Of a stretch of DNA of 64,000 bases, positions 36,982 to 46,355 are shown piece after piece. The notes below the pieces were generated by a model, which did no database searches, had not been told where the DNA came from, and was given only the letters and a program-made list of their open reading frames with translations. The first letter of the stretch is position 1, and every line of letters begins with the position of its first letter. A program made the position numbers and the translations under genes. Source of the DNA: Leucobacter chromiireducens subsp. chromiireducens (GTDB taxonomy: Bacteria > Actinomycetota > Actinomycetes > Actinomycetales > Microbacteriaceae); the NCBI RefSeq assembly GCF_016758255.1, contig NZ_QYAD01000001.1:62001-126000 (forward strand), given 5' to 3'.

Positions 36982-37902
36982 GTGGGCATTCTCGACAGCG
37001 TAGAGCGTGGGCTCGAACGTGCCGTCAACGGCGCATTCGCCCGCACCTTCCGCTCAGGTGTGCAGCCGGTTGAGATCGCTTCGGCGCTCAAACGCGAGCT
37101 GGATATCGGAGCTGTGGTCGTGGATCGCGACCGCATTCTGGCCCCCAACCGCTTTATTGTGCGCCTCGCACCGAAGGACGCCGATCGACTGATCGGCATG
37201 GGCTCGTCCCTGCAACAGGAGCTCGTCGGCGTCGTGCTGAAGCACGCGCGCCGCCAGAATTACCAGTTGATGAGCGATCCGTACATCGAGCTGCAGGCAG
37301 ATGAGTCACTCACCACCGGTGTGCTTGAGATCACCGCGACGCAGGTGGAGGGCTCCGTGAACTGGGTCGCCGCCATCGACGTCGATGGGCAGCGCCACGA
37401 ATTGCCGCGCGGCACCACCACAGTGGGTCGCGGTTCGGACTGCGGCATTCGCATTACCGACACTGCAGCCTCACGCAAACACCTTGAGATCATCTGGGAT
37501 GGCTCCGCGGGCATCGCGCGCGACCTTGGCTCGACCAATGGCTCGAAGATTAACGGCCAGCGCTTCCGCGAGGCGGCACTGCAGCCCGGCATCACCTTCA
37601 CGATCGGGCAGACGGCGCTCACCTTCCAACTGGTGCCCGCGCACGATCCTGCCGCTCAGCGGCAGACGCCCCCGGCCGCCAGCCCGACCGTGCCGTTCTC
37701 AGCTCCGGATCCGGCCCAGCCCGCACCGGCAGCACCGCGCCCGTCGGCGACGCCGCCCGCGGCACAGGTGCCCCCCGCGGCCGATCCCGGGAATTTTCCG
37801 CCGCGAACGCGGCAGGGCAGCCCGCCACAAGCGCCACGCGCCAAGCGCGCAGTGGACGGCGAGGCGCCCGGTGTCGATGAGGACTTCTGGAGAGGCCTAT
37901 GA
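36982..37902 (+). CDS. fhaA: FhaA: DUF3662 and FHA-domain protein
   Basis: The 306-residue protein has an N-terminal DUF3662 domain (about 1-115; GILDSVERGLERAVNGAFARTF) and, after a beta-rich linker, an FHA domain (about 135-205; TVGRGSDCGIRITDTAASRKH and LGSTNGSKING). A Pro/Ala-rich tail follows. FhaA binds phosphothreonine on cell-wall regulators. The start is GTG 36982 after GAAAGG. It opens the division/kinase operon and overlaps fhaB (ATGA). Confidence 0.93.
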   Translation: MGILDSVERGLERAVNGAFARTFRSGVQPVEIASALKRELDIGAVVVDRDRILAPNRFIVRLAPKDADRLIGMGSSLQQELVGVVLKHARRQNYQLMSDPYIELQADESLTTGVLEITATQVEGSVNWVAAIDVDGQRHELPRGTTTVGRGSDCGIRITDTAASRKHLEIIWDGSAGIARDLGSTNGSKINGQRFREAALQPGITFTIGQTALTFQLVPAHDPAAQRQTPPAASPTVPFSAPDPAQPAPAAPRPSATPPAAQVPPAADPGNFPPRTRQGSPPQAPRAKRAVDGEAPGVDEDFWRGL

Positions 37903-38513
37903 GTGAGCTCACGCTCCTGATCCTGCGGATCGGTTTCCTGCTGCTGCTGTGGCTATTCATCTTCGCGATCGTGTACGCGCTGCGCAGCGATTTGTTCGGC
38001 GCCCCGGTGCGCCGCATGCGCGGTGACGCGGCCGCGAGCGGGAACAACGCCGGCGGCTCTCCCGTTATCGCCGCGGCGGCCCCAGTAGCCGCAGCCCCGG
38101 CAGCGCCCGCACCAGCGGCACCTGCACCCGCGCCGCACTCCGGCCCCGCGATCACTCCTTCGGGCGGCGCACTGCCCACCGCCGGCGGAGCGCAGTCGGC
38201 ACCCAGCTTCACCCCCGCGGGCGCGCCAGGCACGCTCGCCATCACGTCCGGTGTCGCCACTGGAACGACAATCACGCTCGACGAAGACACCGTGACGATC
38301 GGTCGCAGCGGCGACTCCACGCTGGTCATCGTCGACGAGTACACGTCCACATACCACGCACGTCTCGTCCGCTCGGGCGAACAGTGGATTCTCACTGACC
38401 TCGACTCAACGAACGGCACGAAGCTCGACGGCGTGCGCGTCACGAAGCCCGTGCAGGTGCCCCCGTACACGCCCGTCACGATCGGCACCACCACGTTCGA
38501 GTTGAGGCCCTGA
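37899..38513 (+). CDS. fhaB: FhaB: membrane-anchored FHA protein
   Basis: The 204-residue protein has a membrane helix at about residues 4-27, an Ala/Pro-rich linker (about 45-105) and a C-terminal FHA domain (about 120-200; TIGRSGDSTLVIVDEYTSTYHARL, LDSTNGTKLDG). It couples kinase phosphorylation to division and wall assembly, and sits between fhaA and the phosphatase gene as usual. Confidence 0.93.
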   Translation: MSELTLLILRIGFLLLLWLFIFAIVYALRSDLFGAPVRRMRGDAAASGNNAGGSPVIAAAAPVAAAPAAPAPAAPAPAPHSGPAITPSGGALPTAGGAQSAPSFTPAGAPGTLAITSGVATGTTITLDEDTVTIGRSGDSTLVIVDEYTSTYHARLVRSGEQWILTDLDSTNGTKLDGVRVTKPVQVPPYTPVTIGTTTFELRP

Positions 38514-38515
38514 GC

Positions 38516-39784
38516 GTGACGATCGCTTACGAAAGCGCCATCGGCTCCCATGTGGGGATGGTGCGGTCAAACAACCAGGACTCCGCGTTCGCGGGCGACC
38601 ACCTGTTCCTGGTAGCCGATGGCATGGGCGGCCACGCGGGCGGCGACGTTGCCTCGGCAATTGCCGCGAAAGAGATGTCGGAGTTCGATCAGCCGCCGCT
38701 CGGCAGCCCCGAAGCGTCGACGAACACCCTGCGCACCGCGGTGCTCGAGACCAACGCGAAGCTCCGCGCAACGGTGCAGGATCGCCCCGAGCTCGCGGGC
38801 ATGGGTACCACCTTTACGGGGTTCCTCACCGTCGGCTCGCAGCTCGCACTCGCCCACATCGGCGACTCGCGCCTCTACCTCCTGCGAAACAACGAGCTTC
38901 GTCAGATCACGAAGGATCACACCTTCGTGCAGCGACTCGTCGACAGCGGCAAGATCACCGAGGAGGAGGCGAAGACCCACCCGCGGCGCTCAGTGCTGAT
39001 GCGCGTGCTCGGTGACGTTGACTCGTCACCGCAGGTGGATACCCAGGTGCTCGACACGCTGCCGGGTGATGTCTGGCTGCTCTGCTCCGACGGTCTCTGC
39101 GGCTACGTCGAGGACGTCGACATCGAGAAGATCCTCCGCCGCCGCAGTTCACTGCAGGGCGCGGTCGACGGACTCATTGACAAGAGCCTCTCGCACGGCG
39201 CACCCGACAACGTGACCGTGGTGCTCGTGGAGACCGTCGAGGAGCCGGATCGCGACCCCTCGGACACGCTCGAGTTCCCGAAGTCGAACCGCCGCTTTGC
39301 GGGATCCGCCGCGACGGCGCCCGCACCGCGCGACGGCACGACCTCGACCGCGCGCACCCGCATCCTCAGCCGGCGCCCCGTTCGCCGCCCACCCGTCATC
39401 GCCGAGAGCCACTTCGAGCCCCGCGTCGACGAGTACCTTGCTGAGCTCATCGCCGAGACGAAGCGGCGCAATCGCCGCCGCCGCCTGCTGTGGGCGCTCG
39501 GCGGGCTCTGCATTCTGCTCGGGATCGCTGGCGTGCTGACCGTCGGCTACCAGTGGACGCAAACGCGCTACTTCGTGGGCACCGACGGCCAGACCGTAAT
39601 CATCTACCAGGGTGTGCAGCAGAACATCGGTTCGATCTCGCTCCACTCCGTCGCCGAGGACACCGAGATCCCGGTGTCAAAGCTGGATGGGCTGGAGCAG
39701 CGCCAGGTGGAACGCACACTTCCCGCGGGCTCCATCGAGGAGGCACGTGAGATCGTGCTTCGTTTGGGGGTGCACGATGAGTGA
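38516..39784 (+). CDS. pstP: PstP PP2C-type Ser/Thr phosphatase
   Basis: The 422-residue protein has an N-terminal PP2C domain (about 1-240) with metal-binding motifs SNNQDSAF, VADGMGGHAGGD and APDNVTVV. A linker, one membrane helix (about 322-345) and an external domain follow. It reverses PknA/PknB phosphorylation. The start is GTG 38516, two bases past fhaB. The 3' end overlaps the rodA start by 8 bases. Confidence 0.95.
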   Translation: MTIAYESAIGSHVGMVRSNNQDSAFAGDHLFLVADGMGGHAGGDVASAIAAKEMSEFDQPPLGSPEASTNTLRTAVLETNAKLRATVQDRPELAGMGTTFTGFLTVGSQLALAHIGDSRLYLLRNNELRQITKDHTFVQRLVDSGKITEEEAKTHPRRSVLMRVLGDVDSSPQVDTQVLDTLPGDVWLLCSDGLCGYVEDVDIEKILRRRSSLQGAVDGLIDKSLSHGAPDNVTVVLVETVEEPDRDPSDTLEFPKSNRRFAGSAATAPAPRDGTTSTARTRILSRRPVRRPPVIAESHFEPRVDEYLAELIAETKRRNRRRRLLWALGGLCILLGIAGVLTVGYQWTQTRYFVGTDGQTVIIYQGVQQNIGSISLHSVAEDTEIPVSKLDGLEQRQVERTLPAGSIEEAREIVLRLGVHDE

Positions 39785-41189
39785 TTCCGCATCGCCTGCC
39801 GGCGAGCCTCGCACGTTCGAGAAGACCCGCACCAGCGAGACCGTGCTGCAGCGCATCACCGCGCTACGCGCCCCCCGCCTGCTGCTCGGGCTGGAGCTCT
39901 CGCTGCTGATCTTCGCGATCGCGATCGGCGTCGCCGCCGTGATCATCATCGATCTCACGGTGCAGGGCGAGGTCACCACGACGCTGCTGCCCGCTGGCGC
40001 GCTCTTCGTGGCGTCACTCTTCGCGCTGCACTTCACGATCCGCAAGATCGCGCCAGACGCCGACCCGCTCATCATGCCCATCGCGGCCATGCTGAACTTC
40101 GTGGGTGTCGCGATGATCTACCGCCTAGACCTCGCGAAGGATCTCTCCGGCTGGAGCTCCGACGCCATGCGCCAGCTCGTGTGGTCGACCGTGGCAGTTG
40201 TTGCCGCCATCGTCGTGCTCGCGGTGATTCGCAACCACATGGTGCTGTTCCGCTACACGTATCTCATGGGCCTCGGCGCGGTGATTCTGCTGCTGCTCCC
40301 CATGCTCCCGGGCATCGGCGCAACCATCAACGGCGCGCGTGTCTGGATTCGCATCGGCGAGAACTTCTCCTTCCAGCCCGGTGAGATCGCCAAGATCTTG
40401 CTCGCGATCTTCTTCGCGGGGTACCTCGTGCGCAATCGCGATTCGCTCGCGATGGTGGGCAAGAAGGTGCTGGGCATTCGCTTCCCCCGCGGGCGCGACC
40501 TCGGCCCGCTGCTCGTGTTCTGGCTCGCCGCGATGAGCGTGCTCGTGTTCCAGCGCGACCTCGGCACCTCGCTGCTCTACTTCGGCCTGTTCCTCTCGAT
40601 GCTCTACATCGCGACCGGCAGAATCGGGTGGATCATTCTCGGGGTGGGGCTCTTCCTCGTGGGTGGCATCACCGCGAGCCAAACGCTCGAGTACGTCAAC
40701 CGTCGCTTCGTGAACTGGCTCGACCCCTTCGCCGACCCGTTCAACGCGAGCCACCAGATGGTGCAGGGCCTCTTCGGCATGGCCAACGGCGGCATGACGG
40801 GCACGGGCCTCGGCCAGGGTTACCCCACCGACACCCCGCTCGCGCAGAGCGACTACATCATCCCGAGCCTCGGCGAAGAACTCGGCCTCATCGGGCTGTT
40901 TGTCATTCTCGCCGCGTACCTGTTGCTTGTGGGCCGTGGCCTGCGGATCGGCTTCGCCGGCCAGGATGACTTCGGCAAGCTGCTCGCCTCCGGGCTTGCG
41001 TTCACGCTCGCGCTGCAGGTCTTCATCGTGGTCGGCGGCGTGACCCGCCTGATCCCGCTCACCGGCCTCACCGCCCCGTTCCTCGCGGCGGGCGGCTCCT
41101 CCCTGGTGTCGAACTGGATCATCATCGCGTTGCTGATCCTGCTCTCGAACTCTGTCCGAAACCGCCCGAAGTTGGTGATCCGCGCATGA
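39777..41189 (+). CDS. rodA: FtsW/RodA/SpoVE-family SEDS glycosyltransferase
   Basis: The 470-residue polytopic SEDS protein has about ten to twelve membrane helices and the signatures GARVWIRIGENFSFQPGEIAKI and VFQRDLGTSLLYFG. It also has the conserved periplasmic loop FGMANGGMTGTGLGQG. It polymerises peptidoglycan glycan strands together with the transpeptidase encoded next. The true start is ATG 39777, within the pstP end. By position this is the RodA-like paralogue. Confidence 0.93.
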   Translation: MSDSASPAGEPRTFEKTRTSETVLQRITALRAPRLLLGLELSLLIFAIAIGVAAVIIIDLTVQGEVTTTLLPAGALFVASLFALHFTIRKIAPDADPLIMPIAAMLNFVGVAMIYRLDLAKDLSGWSSDAMRQLVWSTVAVVAAIVVLAVIRNHMVLFRYTYLMGLGAVILLLLPMLPGIGATINGARVWIRIGENFSFQPGEIAKILLAIFFAGYLVRNRDSLAMVGKKVLGIRFPRGRDLGPLLVFWLAAMSVLVFQRDLGTSLLYFGLFLSMLYIATGRIGWIILGVGLFLVGGITASQTLEYVNRRFVNWLDPFADPFNASHQMVQGLFGMANGGMTGTGLGQGYPTDTPLAQSDYIIPSLGEELGLIGLFVILAAYLLLVGRGLRIGFAGQDDFGKLLASGLAFTLALQVFIVVGGVTRLIPLTGLTAPFLAAGGSSLVSNWIIIALLILLSNSVRNRPKLVIRA

Positions 41190-42673
41190 ACAAACAGCTG
41201 AAGTTCCTCACGCGCACCGTGTTCATCATGTTCCTGGCGCTGTTCTTCTCGGTCACGATGATTCAGTTCGTGAACGCCGATGAGCTGCGCGCCAACGAGC
41301 TGAACATGCGCACCGTGAAGAACGGGTACAAGATCGAGCGCGGCTCGATCCTGGTCGATGGCGATCCGATCGCGTACTCGACGCCGACGAGCGACACCTA
41401 CCGCTTCCTGCGGCAGTACTCCGACGGCGCGCTCTACTCGCCGATCACGGGCTACTTCTCGCACTCGCAAGGCATCACCGGCCTCGAGTCGGCGATGAAT
41501 CAGGAGCTCTCGGGCAGCGGCGACTCGCTCTTCTTCACGCGCATCATGAACACGATCAACGGCGTCGCGCCGCAGGGCAGCTCCGTGCAGACCACGATTG
41601 ACCCGAAGGTGCAGGCCTCGGCTGCCGCTGCCATGACCGAGCAGGGCTTCGAGGGCGCCGTCGTGGCCATCGAACCGAAGACCGGCCGAATTCTGGCGCT
41701 CGTCTCGACGCCGAGTTTCGATCCCAATCTGCTGTCGTCAAACAGCGATGCCGAGATTATTGCGAACTATTCGCAGCTCGATAAGGATCCGGGCCAGCCG
41801 CTGCAGAACCGCGCCATTGCGGGCGATCTCTACCATCCCGGGTCCGTGTACAAGCTGCTCGTCGCGGCCGCCGCGATTGAGAATGGTGAGGCGACGCCGA
41901 GCTCGCAGTTTGCGAACCCGGCCGAGCTGCCGCTGCCGCAGACAAGCAACGTGATGCAGAATGCGTCGCGCACCACGTGCGGCACAGGCGACAAGGCCAC
42001 GCTCGAGCAGGCGATCGTGATGTCGTGCAACATTCCCATCGCCGAGCTCGCGATGAAGATGGACCCGGACACTGTGCCCGAGATGGCGCGCGCCTTTGGC
42101 TTCGAGCAGGAACTCAGTGTGCCGCTCACAGTTACGCCGAGCGTTTCGCCGACGCCCGAGGACAAGGCGCAGACCGCGCTCTCCTCGATCGGGCAGCTCG
42201 ACGTGCGCGCCACGCCGCTGCAGATGGCCATGGTGTCGGCCGGCATCGCCAACGGCGGCACGGTCATGAAGCCGACCCTCGTTGATCAGGTCATCACCCC
42301 TGATCTGCGTGTGTCGACCCAGGTTACGCCCGAAGAATTCGCCAAGCCGATTTCGGAGAAGACGGCGAGCGCGGTTGCTGGGATGATGGAGAAGGGCGTC
42401 TCCGCACAGGAGGGGCTTGCGCGCCAGTCAGGAATCCCTGGAGTGCGCGTGGCCGGCAAGACGGGCACCGCGGAGAACGGCACCACCGCCGAGGGGAATG
42501 CACTTCCCTTTACGCTGTGGTACACGGGATTCGCTCCGGTGGACGATCCAAAGGTTGCCGTCGCAGTCGTGGTGGAGGACGGCGGCGGAGAAGCATACGG
42601 TTACGAGGGGGGCTCGTACGACCTCCCGACAGCCGTCGGAAAACGAGTAATGGAAGCGGTGTTGAGCGAATGA
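41186..42673 (+). CDS. pbpA: PbpA class B penicillin-binding protein
   Basis: The 495-residue protein has an N-terminal anchor (about 9-30), a dimerisation domain, then a transpeptidase domain. Its motifs are the active serine in GSVYK (SxxK), SCN (SxN) and KTGTAE. It cross-links peptidoglycan made by the adjacent SEDS protein. Starts and stops overlap neighbours as ATGA, so stoichiometry is probably tightly set. Confidence 0.94.
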   Translation: MNKQLKFLTRTVFIMFLALFFSVTMIQFVNADELRANELNMRTVKNGYKIERGSILVDGDPIAYSTPTSDTYRFLRQYSDGALYSPITGYFSHSQGITGLESAMNQELSGSGDSLFFTRIMNTINGVAPQGSSVQTTIDPKVQASAAAAMTEQGFEGAVVAIEPKTGRILALVSTPSFDPNLLSSNSDAEIIANYSQLDKDPGQPLQNRAIAGDLYHPGSVYKLLVAAAAIENGEATPSSQFANPAELPLPQTSNVMQNASRTTCGTGDKATLEQAIVMSCNIPIAELAMKMDPDTVPEMARAFGFEQELSVPLTVTPSVSPTPEDKAQTALSSIGQLDVRATPLQMAMVSAGIANGGTVMKPTLVDQVITPDLRVSTQVTPEEFAKPISEKTASAVAGMMEKGVSAQEGLARQSGIPGVRVAGKTGTAENGTTAEGNALPFTLWYTGFAPVDDPKVAVAVVVEDGGGEAYGYEGGSYDLPTAVGKRVMEAVLSE

Positions 42674-44469
42674 GACCAGCTGCAGGGATCACATTCGGCG
42701 GACGCTACGAGCTGAGCTCGCGGATCGCCGTCGGCGGCATGGGCGAGGTCTGGAACGCCACCGACAGCATCATCGGGCGCACCGTGGCGATCAAGATCCT
42801 CAAGGACGAGTACATGGGGGACCCCGGGTTCCTCGAGCGGTTCCGCGCCGAGGCGCGTCACGCTGCCCTCGTGAACCATGAGGGCATCGCGAACGTCTTT
42901 GACTATGGCGAGGAGCAGGGCTCCGCGTACATTGTCATGGAGCTCGTGCCCGGCGAACCGCTCTCCGCGATCATCGACCGCGAGGGTCGCCTGCCGGCCA
43001 ACCGCGTGCTCGGCATTGTCGCGCAGACCGCGACGTCGCTGCAGGCCGCACACGACGCCGGCCTCGTGCACCGCGACATCAAGCCCGGCAACCTGCTGAT
43101 CACGCCCGAGGGACGCGTCAAGATCACCGACTTCGGGATCGCGCGCATTGCCGACCAGGTGCCGCTCACGGCGACCGGTCAGGTGATGGGCACGGTGCAG
43201 TACCTCGCGCCCGAACAGGCCAGTGGCCACACCGCGACCCCAGCGACCGACATCTACTCGCTGGGCGTTGTTGCCTACGAGTGCTTGGCGGGCAAGCGCC
43301 CCTTCACGGGCGAGTCGCAGGTGGCCATCGCGATGGCGCAGATCAACGACACCCCGCCGGATCTTCCCGCGGATGTGCCGGAGCCCGTGCGCAACCTTGT
43401 GTATGCGTGCCTCGCAAAGGATGCAGCCGGACGCCCGGAGACCGCTGCGAAGCTCGCTCAGGCCGCGACCGCGCTGCACCGCGGTGATGTGCGCCTGGCG
43501 GCGAGCTACGTGCCGCAGGTGCTCGGCGAGACCGCGCCCGCAACGACCGTGCTCGAAGGACAGACCACGGTGATGGATGCGGCGACCACGGCGCTGCCGC
43601 GCACCACCGCGCTGCCCGGCCAGACTGCCACGACCGCCGCCCTCGGCGCCGACGGCGAAGAGCTGGAGGCCGCGGAAGGCGACCTGAAGAAAAAGAAGAA
43701 GAGCCCCTGGACGTGGCCACTCATCACCCTGCTCGCGCTGCTGCTCCTGATCGGTGGCGGTACCGTTTACGCGCTGATCAGCGGCAACAGTGCCGAGAAG
43801 AAGCCGACGTCGCCCAGCACGTCGAAGACCACTACCTCGAAAAAGCCCACGACGCCGGCGCCCGAGACCACCGGTGTGGTCGATGAGGGCCAGCTCCTCG
43901 GTATGAAGGTGGACGAGGCGAAGGCCTTCCTCGAGGGCCAGGGCTTCACGAACGTGCGCACGGCACCCGGCAACCAGGCACCCGACAATCAGGTGAACAA
44001 TGTGACCGACGTGAACCCCGTTGGTGACAAGGTGCCGTTCGATCAGGCGATCACGCTGACGTTCAACGTCGCCTTCGGTGAGGTGAACGCCCCGAGCGCT
44101 CCCACCGCGAGCCCCGCGACCGTCGACGCCGGCGCAGTGAGCAACGTGAGCTGGGGGGTAGCAAGCTGCCCCACCGGCCTTACCCTCCAGGCGTACAACG
44201 TGCAAATCTCCGGTGACGGCTCGGGTCCGGGCTCGACACAGTCGACGAACGTCACGATCACGGCGAACACGCCCGAAGCGGGCGCGAACGATGGCCAGAT
44301 CTCGGTGACGTACTCAGTGACCTGCGGCGACGGTTCGTCGGTGACGCGCGAGTCGGCGAAGTCGGACCCGGTGACCATCACGGTGAAGGCCCCGCCGAAG
44401 CCGACGACGCCGCCAACCACGCCGCCGACCACGAGCCCTGATCCCGATGGCGGGGATTCGGGCGAGTAA
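42670..44469 (+). CDS. pknA: PknA-like Ser/Thr kinase with one PASTA and an Ig-like ectodomain
   Basis: The 599-residue receptor kinase has a kinase domain at about 12-275 (Lys42, HRDIKPGN with Asp136, DFG 154-156), a juxtamembrane stretch with many Thr, and one membrane helix (about 347-370). Outside are a Thr/Pro linker, one PASTA repeat (about 406-470), an Ig/fibronectin-like domain (about 472-575) with two Cys, and a Thr/Pro tail. ATG 42670 overlaps the pbpA stop. The extracellular part is unusual, since classical PknA has none. Confidence 0.92.
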   Translation: MRPAAGITFGGRYELSSRIAVGGMGEVWNATDSIIGRTVAIKILKDEYMGDPGFLERFRAEARHAALVNHEGIANVFDYGEEQGSAYIVMELVPGEPLSAIIDREGRLPANRVLGIVAQTATSLQAAHDAGLVHRDIKPGNLLITPEGRVKITDFGIARIADQVPLTATGQVMGTVQYLAPEQASGHTATPATDIYSLGVVAYECLAGKRPFTGESQVAIAMAQINDTPPDLPADVPEPVRNLVYACLAKDAAGRPETAAKLAQAATALHRGDVRLAASYVPQVLGETAPATTVLEGQTTVMDAATTALPRTTALPGQTATTAALGADGEELEAAEGDLKKKKKSPWTWPLITLLALLLLIGGGTVYALISGNSAEKKPTSPSTSKTTTSKKPTTPAPETTGVVDEGQLLGMKVDEAKAFLEGQGFTNVRTAPGNQAPDNQVNNVTDVNPVGDKVPFDQAITLTFNVAFGEVNAPSAPTASPATVDAGAVSNVSWGVASCPTGLTLQAYNVQISGDGSGPGSTQSTNVTITANTPEAGANDGQISVTYSVTCGDGSSVTRESAKSDPVTITVKAPPKPTTPPTTPPTTSPDPDGGDSGE

Positions 44470-44526
44470 CCCGCGCGCGGGCTCCGGGAACGGGGCCCGC
44501 TTCCCGATAAACTTGGAGGCATTCCC

Positions 44527-46242
44527 ATGAGCACGGAAGAGGTGACCATGCCCGATACGGCAGAGAACGGCGAGCAGCGCATCCTCGCCGGGCGCTACGC
44601 AATCGGGGAGTTCGTCGGACAGGGTGGCATGGCCACGGTGTACCGAGGGACCGACACGAAGCTGGGCCGCCAGGTTGCCATCAAAGTGATGAAGGCCGAG
44701 CTGTCGAGCGACGACCAGTTTCGCGCCCGTTTCCGCCAGGAGGCCCAGTCCGCCTCACGCATGGCACACCCCACCGTGGTGCGTGTGTTTGATGCGGGCG
44801 ACGACCTGATTCAAACAGCTGACGGCGCGAAGCGCCTGCCCTTCATCGTGATGGAGTACGTCGAGGGCACGAACCTACGCCAGCTCGCGGCCGAGCACAA
44901 GCTCTCGCAGGCAGAGGCGTGCCGCATCGTCGACTCCGTGCTCACCGCACTTGAGTACTCGCACCGCGCCGGCATTGTGCACCGCGACATCAAGCCCGCC
45001 AACATCATGATCACGAAGAGTGGTCAGGTGAAGGTGATGGACTTCGGTATCGCGCGCGCGGTGTCGGAGACCTCGTCGACGCTGCAGCAGACGACCGCGA
45101 TCCTCGGCACGGCGGCATACTTCTCACCAGAGCAGGCGAAGGGCGAGGCCATTGATGCCCGCACCGACCTGTACTCCACCGCGGTGCTGCTCTACGAACT
45201 TCTCACGGGCGACGTACCGTTCCGCGGCGACAGCGCCGTGGCGGTCGCGTACCAGCACGTCAGCGAGCGGCCGAAGCCCCCGAGTGAGCAGGACCCCGAG
45301 ATCACGCCCGCGCTCGACCGCGTGGTGCTCTTTGGGCTCGCGAAGGATCGCGCCAAGCGCTTCCAGTCGGCGTCCGAGTTCCGCGAGGCGCTCCGCCTCG
45401 CGGCCGACGGGACGATGCCGAAGCTCGATCTCCAGCAGCAGGATGCGGTGCTCTTCTCTGGCGGCGAGGAAGTCTCGGAGTCCGATCTTGCGCTCCGCCA
45501 GCTCGCCGAGGGCGGGGGTTCCGCCCGCACCCAGAGCCGGCCTCCCGTCATGTGGACGTGGGCCGCGATCCTCACGGTGGGCGCCGTCATTGTCGCGGTG
45601 GTGTTCTGGCTTGTCACGCTCGCTCCGAAGCAGTTCCTGCCCGATGCGTCACGTGAGATTCCGGCGCTCGTCGACATGGAGCGCGGCGAGGCGATCAAGC
45701 TGCTCGAGAGCGAGGATCTCATCGCCTCGACCGTCGAGCAGACGGACGATGAGATCGCTGCGGGCAACGTCATCTCAAGCGATCCCGAGCCCGGCACTAT
45801 GGTCGCCAAGGGCGAGACCGTCACGCTGCACATCTCGACCGGCCCCGAGGACGCGGAGGTGCCCGAGTTCTCGCGCATGTCCCTGGACGAGTATAAGAAG
45901 GCCATCACGGACCTCGGTCTCACGGTGGGCGTCGTCACCTCGGTCGATGATCCGGTCGAGGCTGAGAATCGTGTGCTCGGCGTCTCACCTGAGCCCGGCT
46001 CGAAGATCGAGTCAGGCAAGAGCGTCGATCTCAAGGTGGCAAGCGGAAAAGTCCTCGTACCCGAGGTCCAGGGCCAGCCGCTCGATGTTGCGAATTCGCA
46101 GATCGACGGCTTGGGCCTGAGCGTCACGCAGACGCCCATCAACAGCTGCCCCACGCAGCCCGGCTATCCGATCTTCGAGCAGTCGCTCGCGGGGCAGCAG
46201 CCGCAGGGCTCGGCGCTTGAGCTGAAGTACTGCACGGGCTAG
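44527..46242 (+). CDS. pknB: PknB Ser/Thr kinase with three PASTA repeats
   Basis: The 571-residue kinase has GQGGMATV (31-38), Lys53, HRDIKPAN with Asp154 and DFG 172-174. A long activation loop TSSTLQQTT probably carries the autophosphorylated Thr residues. The membrane helix is about 341-365, then three PASTA repeats follow (about 378-571). PASTA domains sense muropeptides or lipid II. GGAGG lies 8 bases upstream of ATG 44527. It ends the operon. Confidence 0.95.
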   Translation: MSTEEVTMPDTAENGEQRILAGRYAIGEFVGQGGMATVYRGTDTKLGRQVAIKVMKAELSSDDQFRARFRQEAQSASRMAHPTVVRVFDAGDDLIQTADGAKRLPFIVMEYVEGTNLRQLAAEHKLSQAEACRIVDSVLTALEYSHRAGIVHRDIKPANIMITKSGQVKVMDFGIARAVSETSSTLQQTTAILGTAAYFSPEQAKGEAIDARTDLYSTAVLLYELLTGDVPFRGDSAVAVAYQHVSERPKPPSEQDPEITPALDRVVLFGLAKDRAKRFQSASEFREALRLAADGTMPKLDLQQQDAVLFSGGEEVSESDLALRQLAEGGGSARTQSRPPVMWTWAAILTVGAVIVAVVFWLVTLAPKQFLPDASREIPALVDMERGEAIKLLESEDLIASTVEQTDDEIAAGNVISSDPEPGTMVAKGETVTLHISTGPEDAEVPEFSRMSLDEYKKAITDLGLTVGVVTSVDDPVEAENRVLGVSPEPGSKIESGKSVDLKVASGKVLVPEVQGQPLDVANSQIDGLGLSVTQTPINSCPTQPGYPIFEQSLAGQQPQGSALELKYCTG

Positions 46243-46252
46243 CCACGCACCA

Positions 46253-46304
46253 AATACAGCTGAGGCCGGACACCACTCCAGTGGTGTCCGGCCTCAGCTG
46301 TATT
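46253..46304. terminator. Very strong bidirectional terminator
   Basis: A perfect 24-bp stem (46253-46276 with 46281-46304) has the tetraloop TCCA and lies between the convergent pknB and trpG genes. It includes CTGAGGCCGGACACCAC and ends in TATT. Confidence 0.9.
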
Positions 46305-46355
46305 CTCGGGCGTTCTCGCGCAGCAGGCCCGGGGCGCTGCGCGTGAAGGCTGTCG

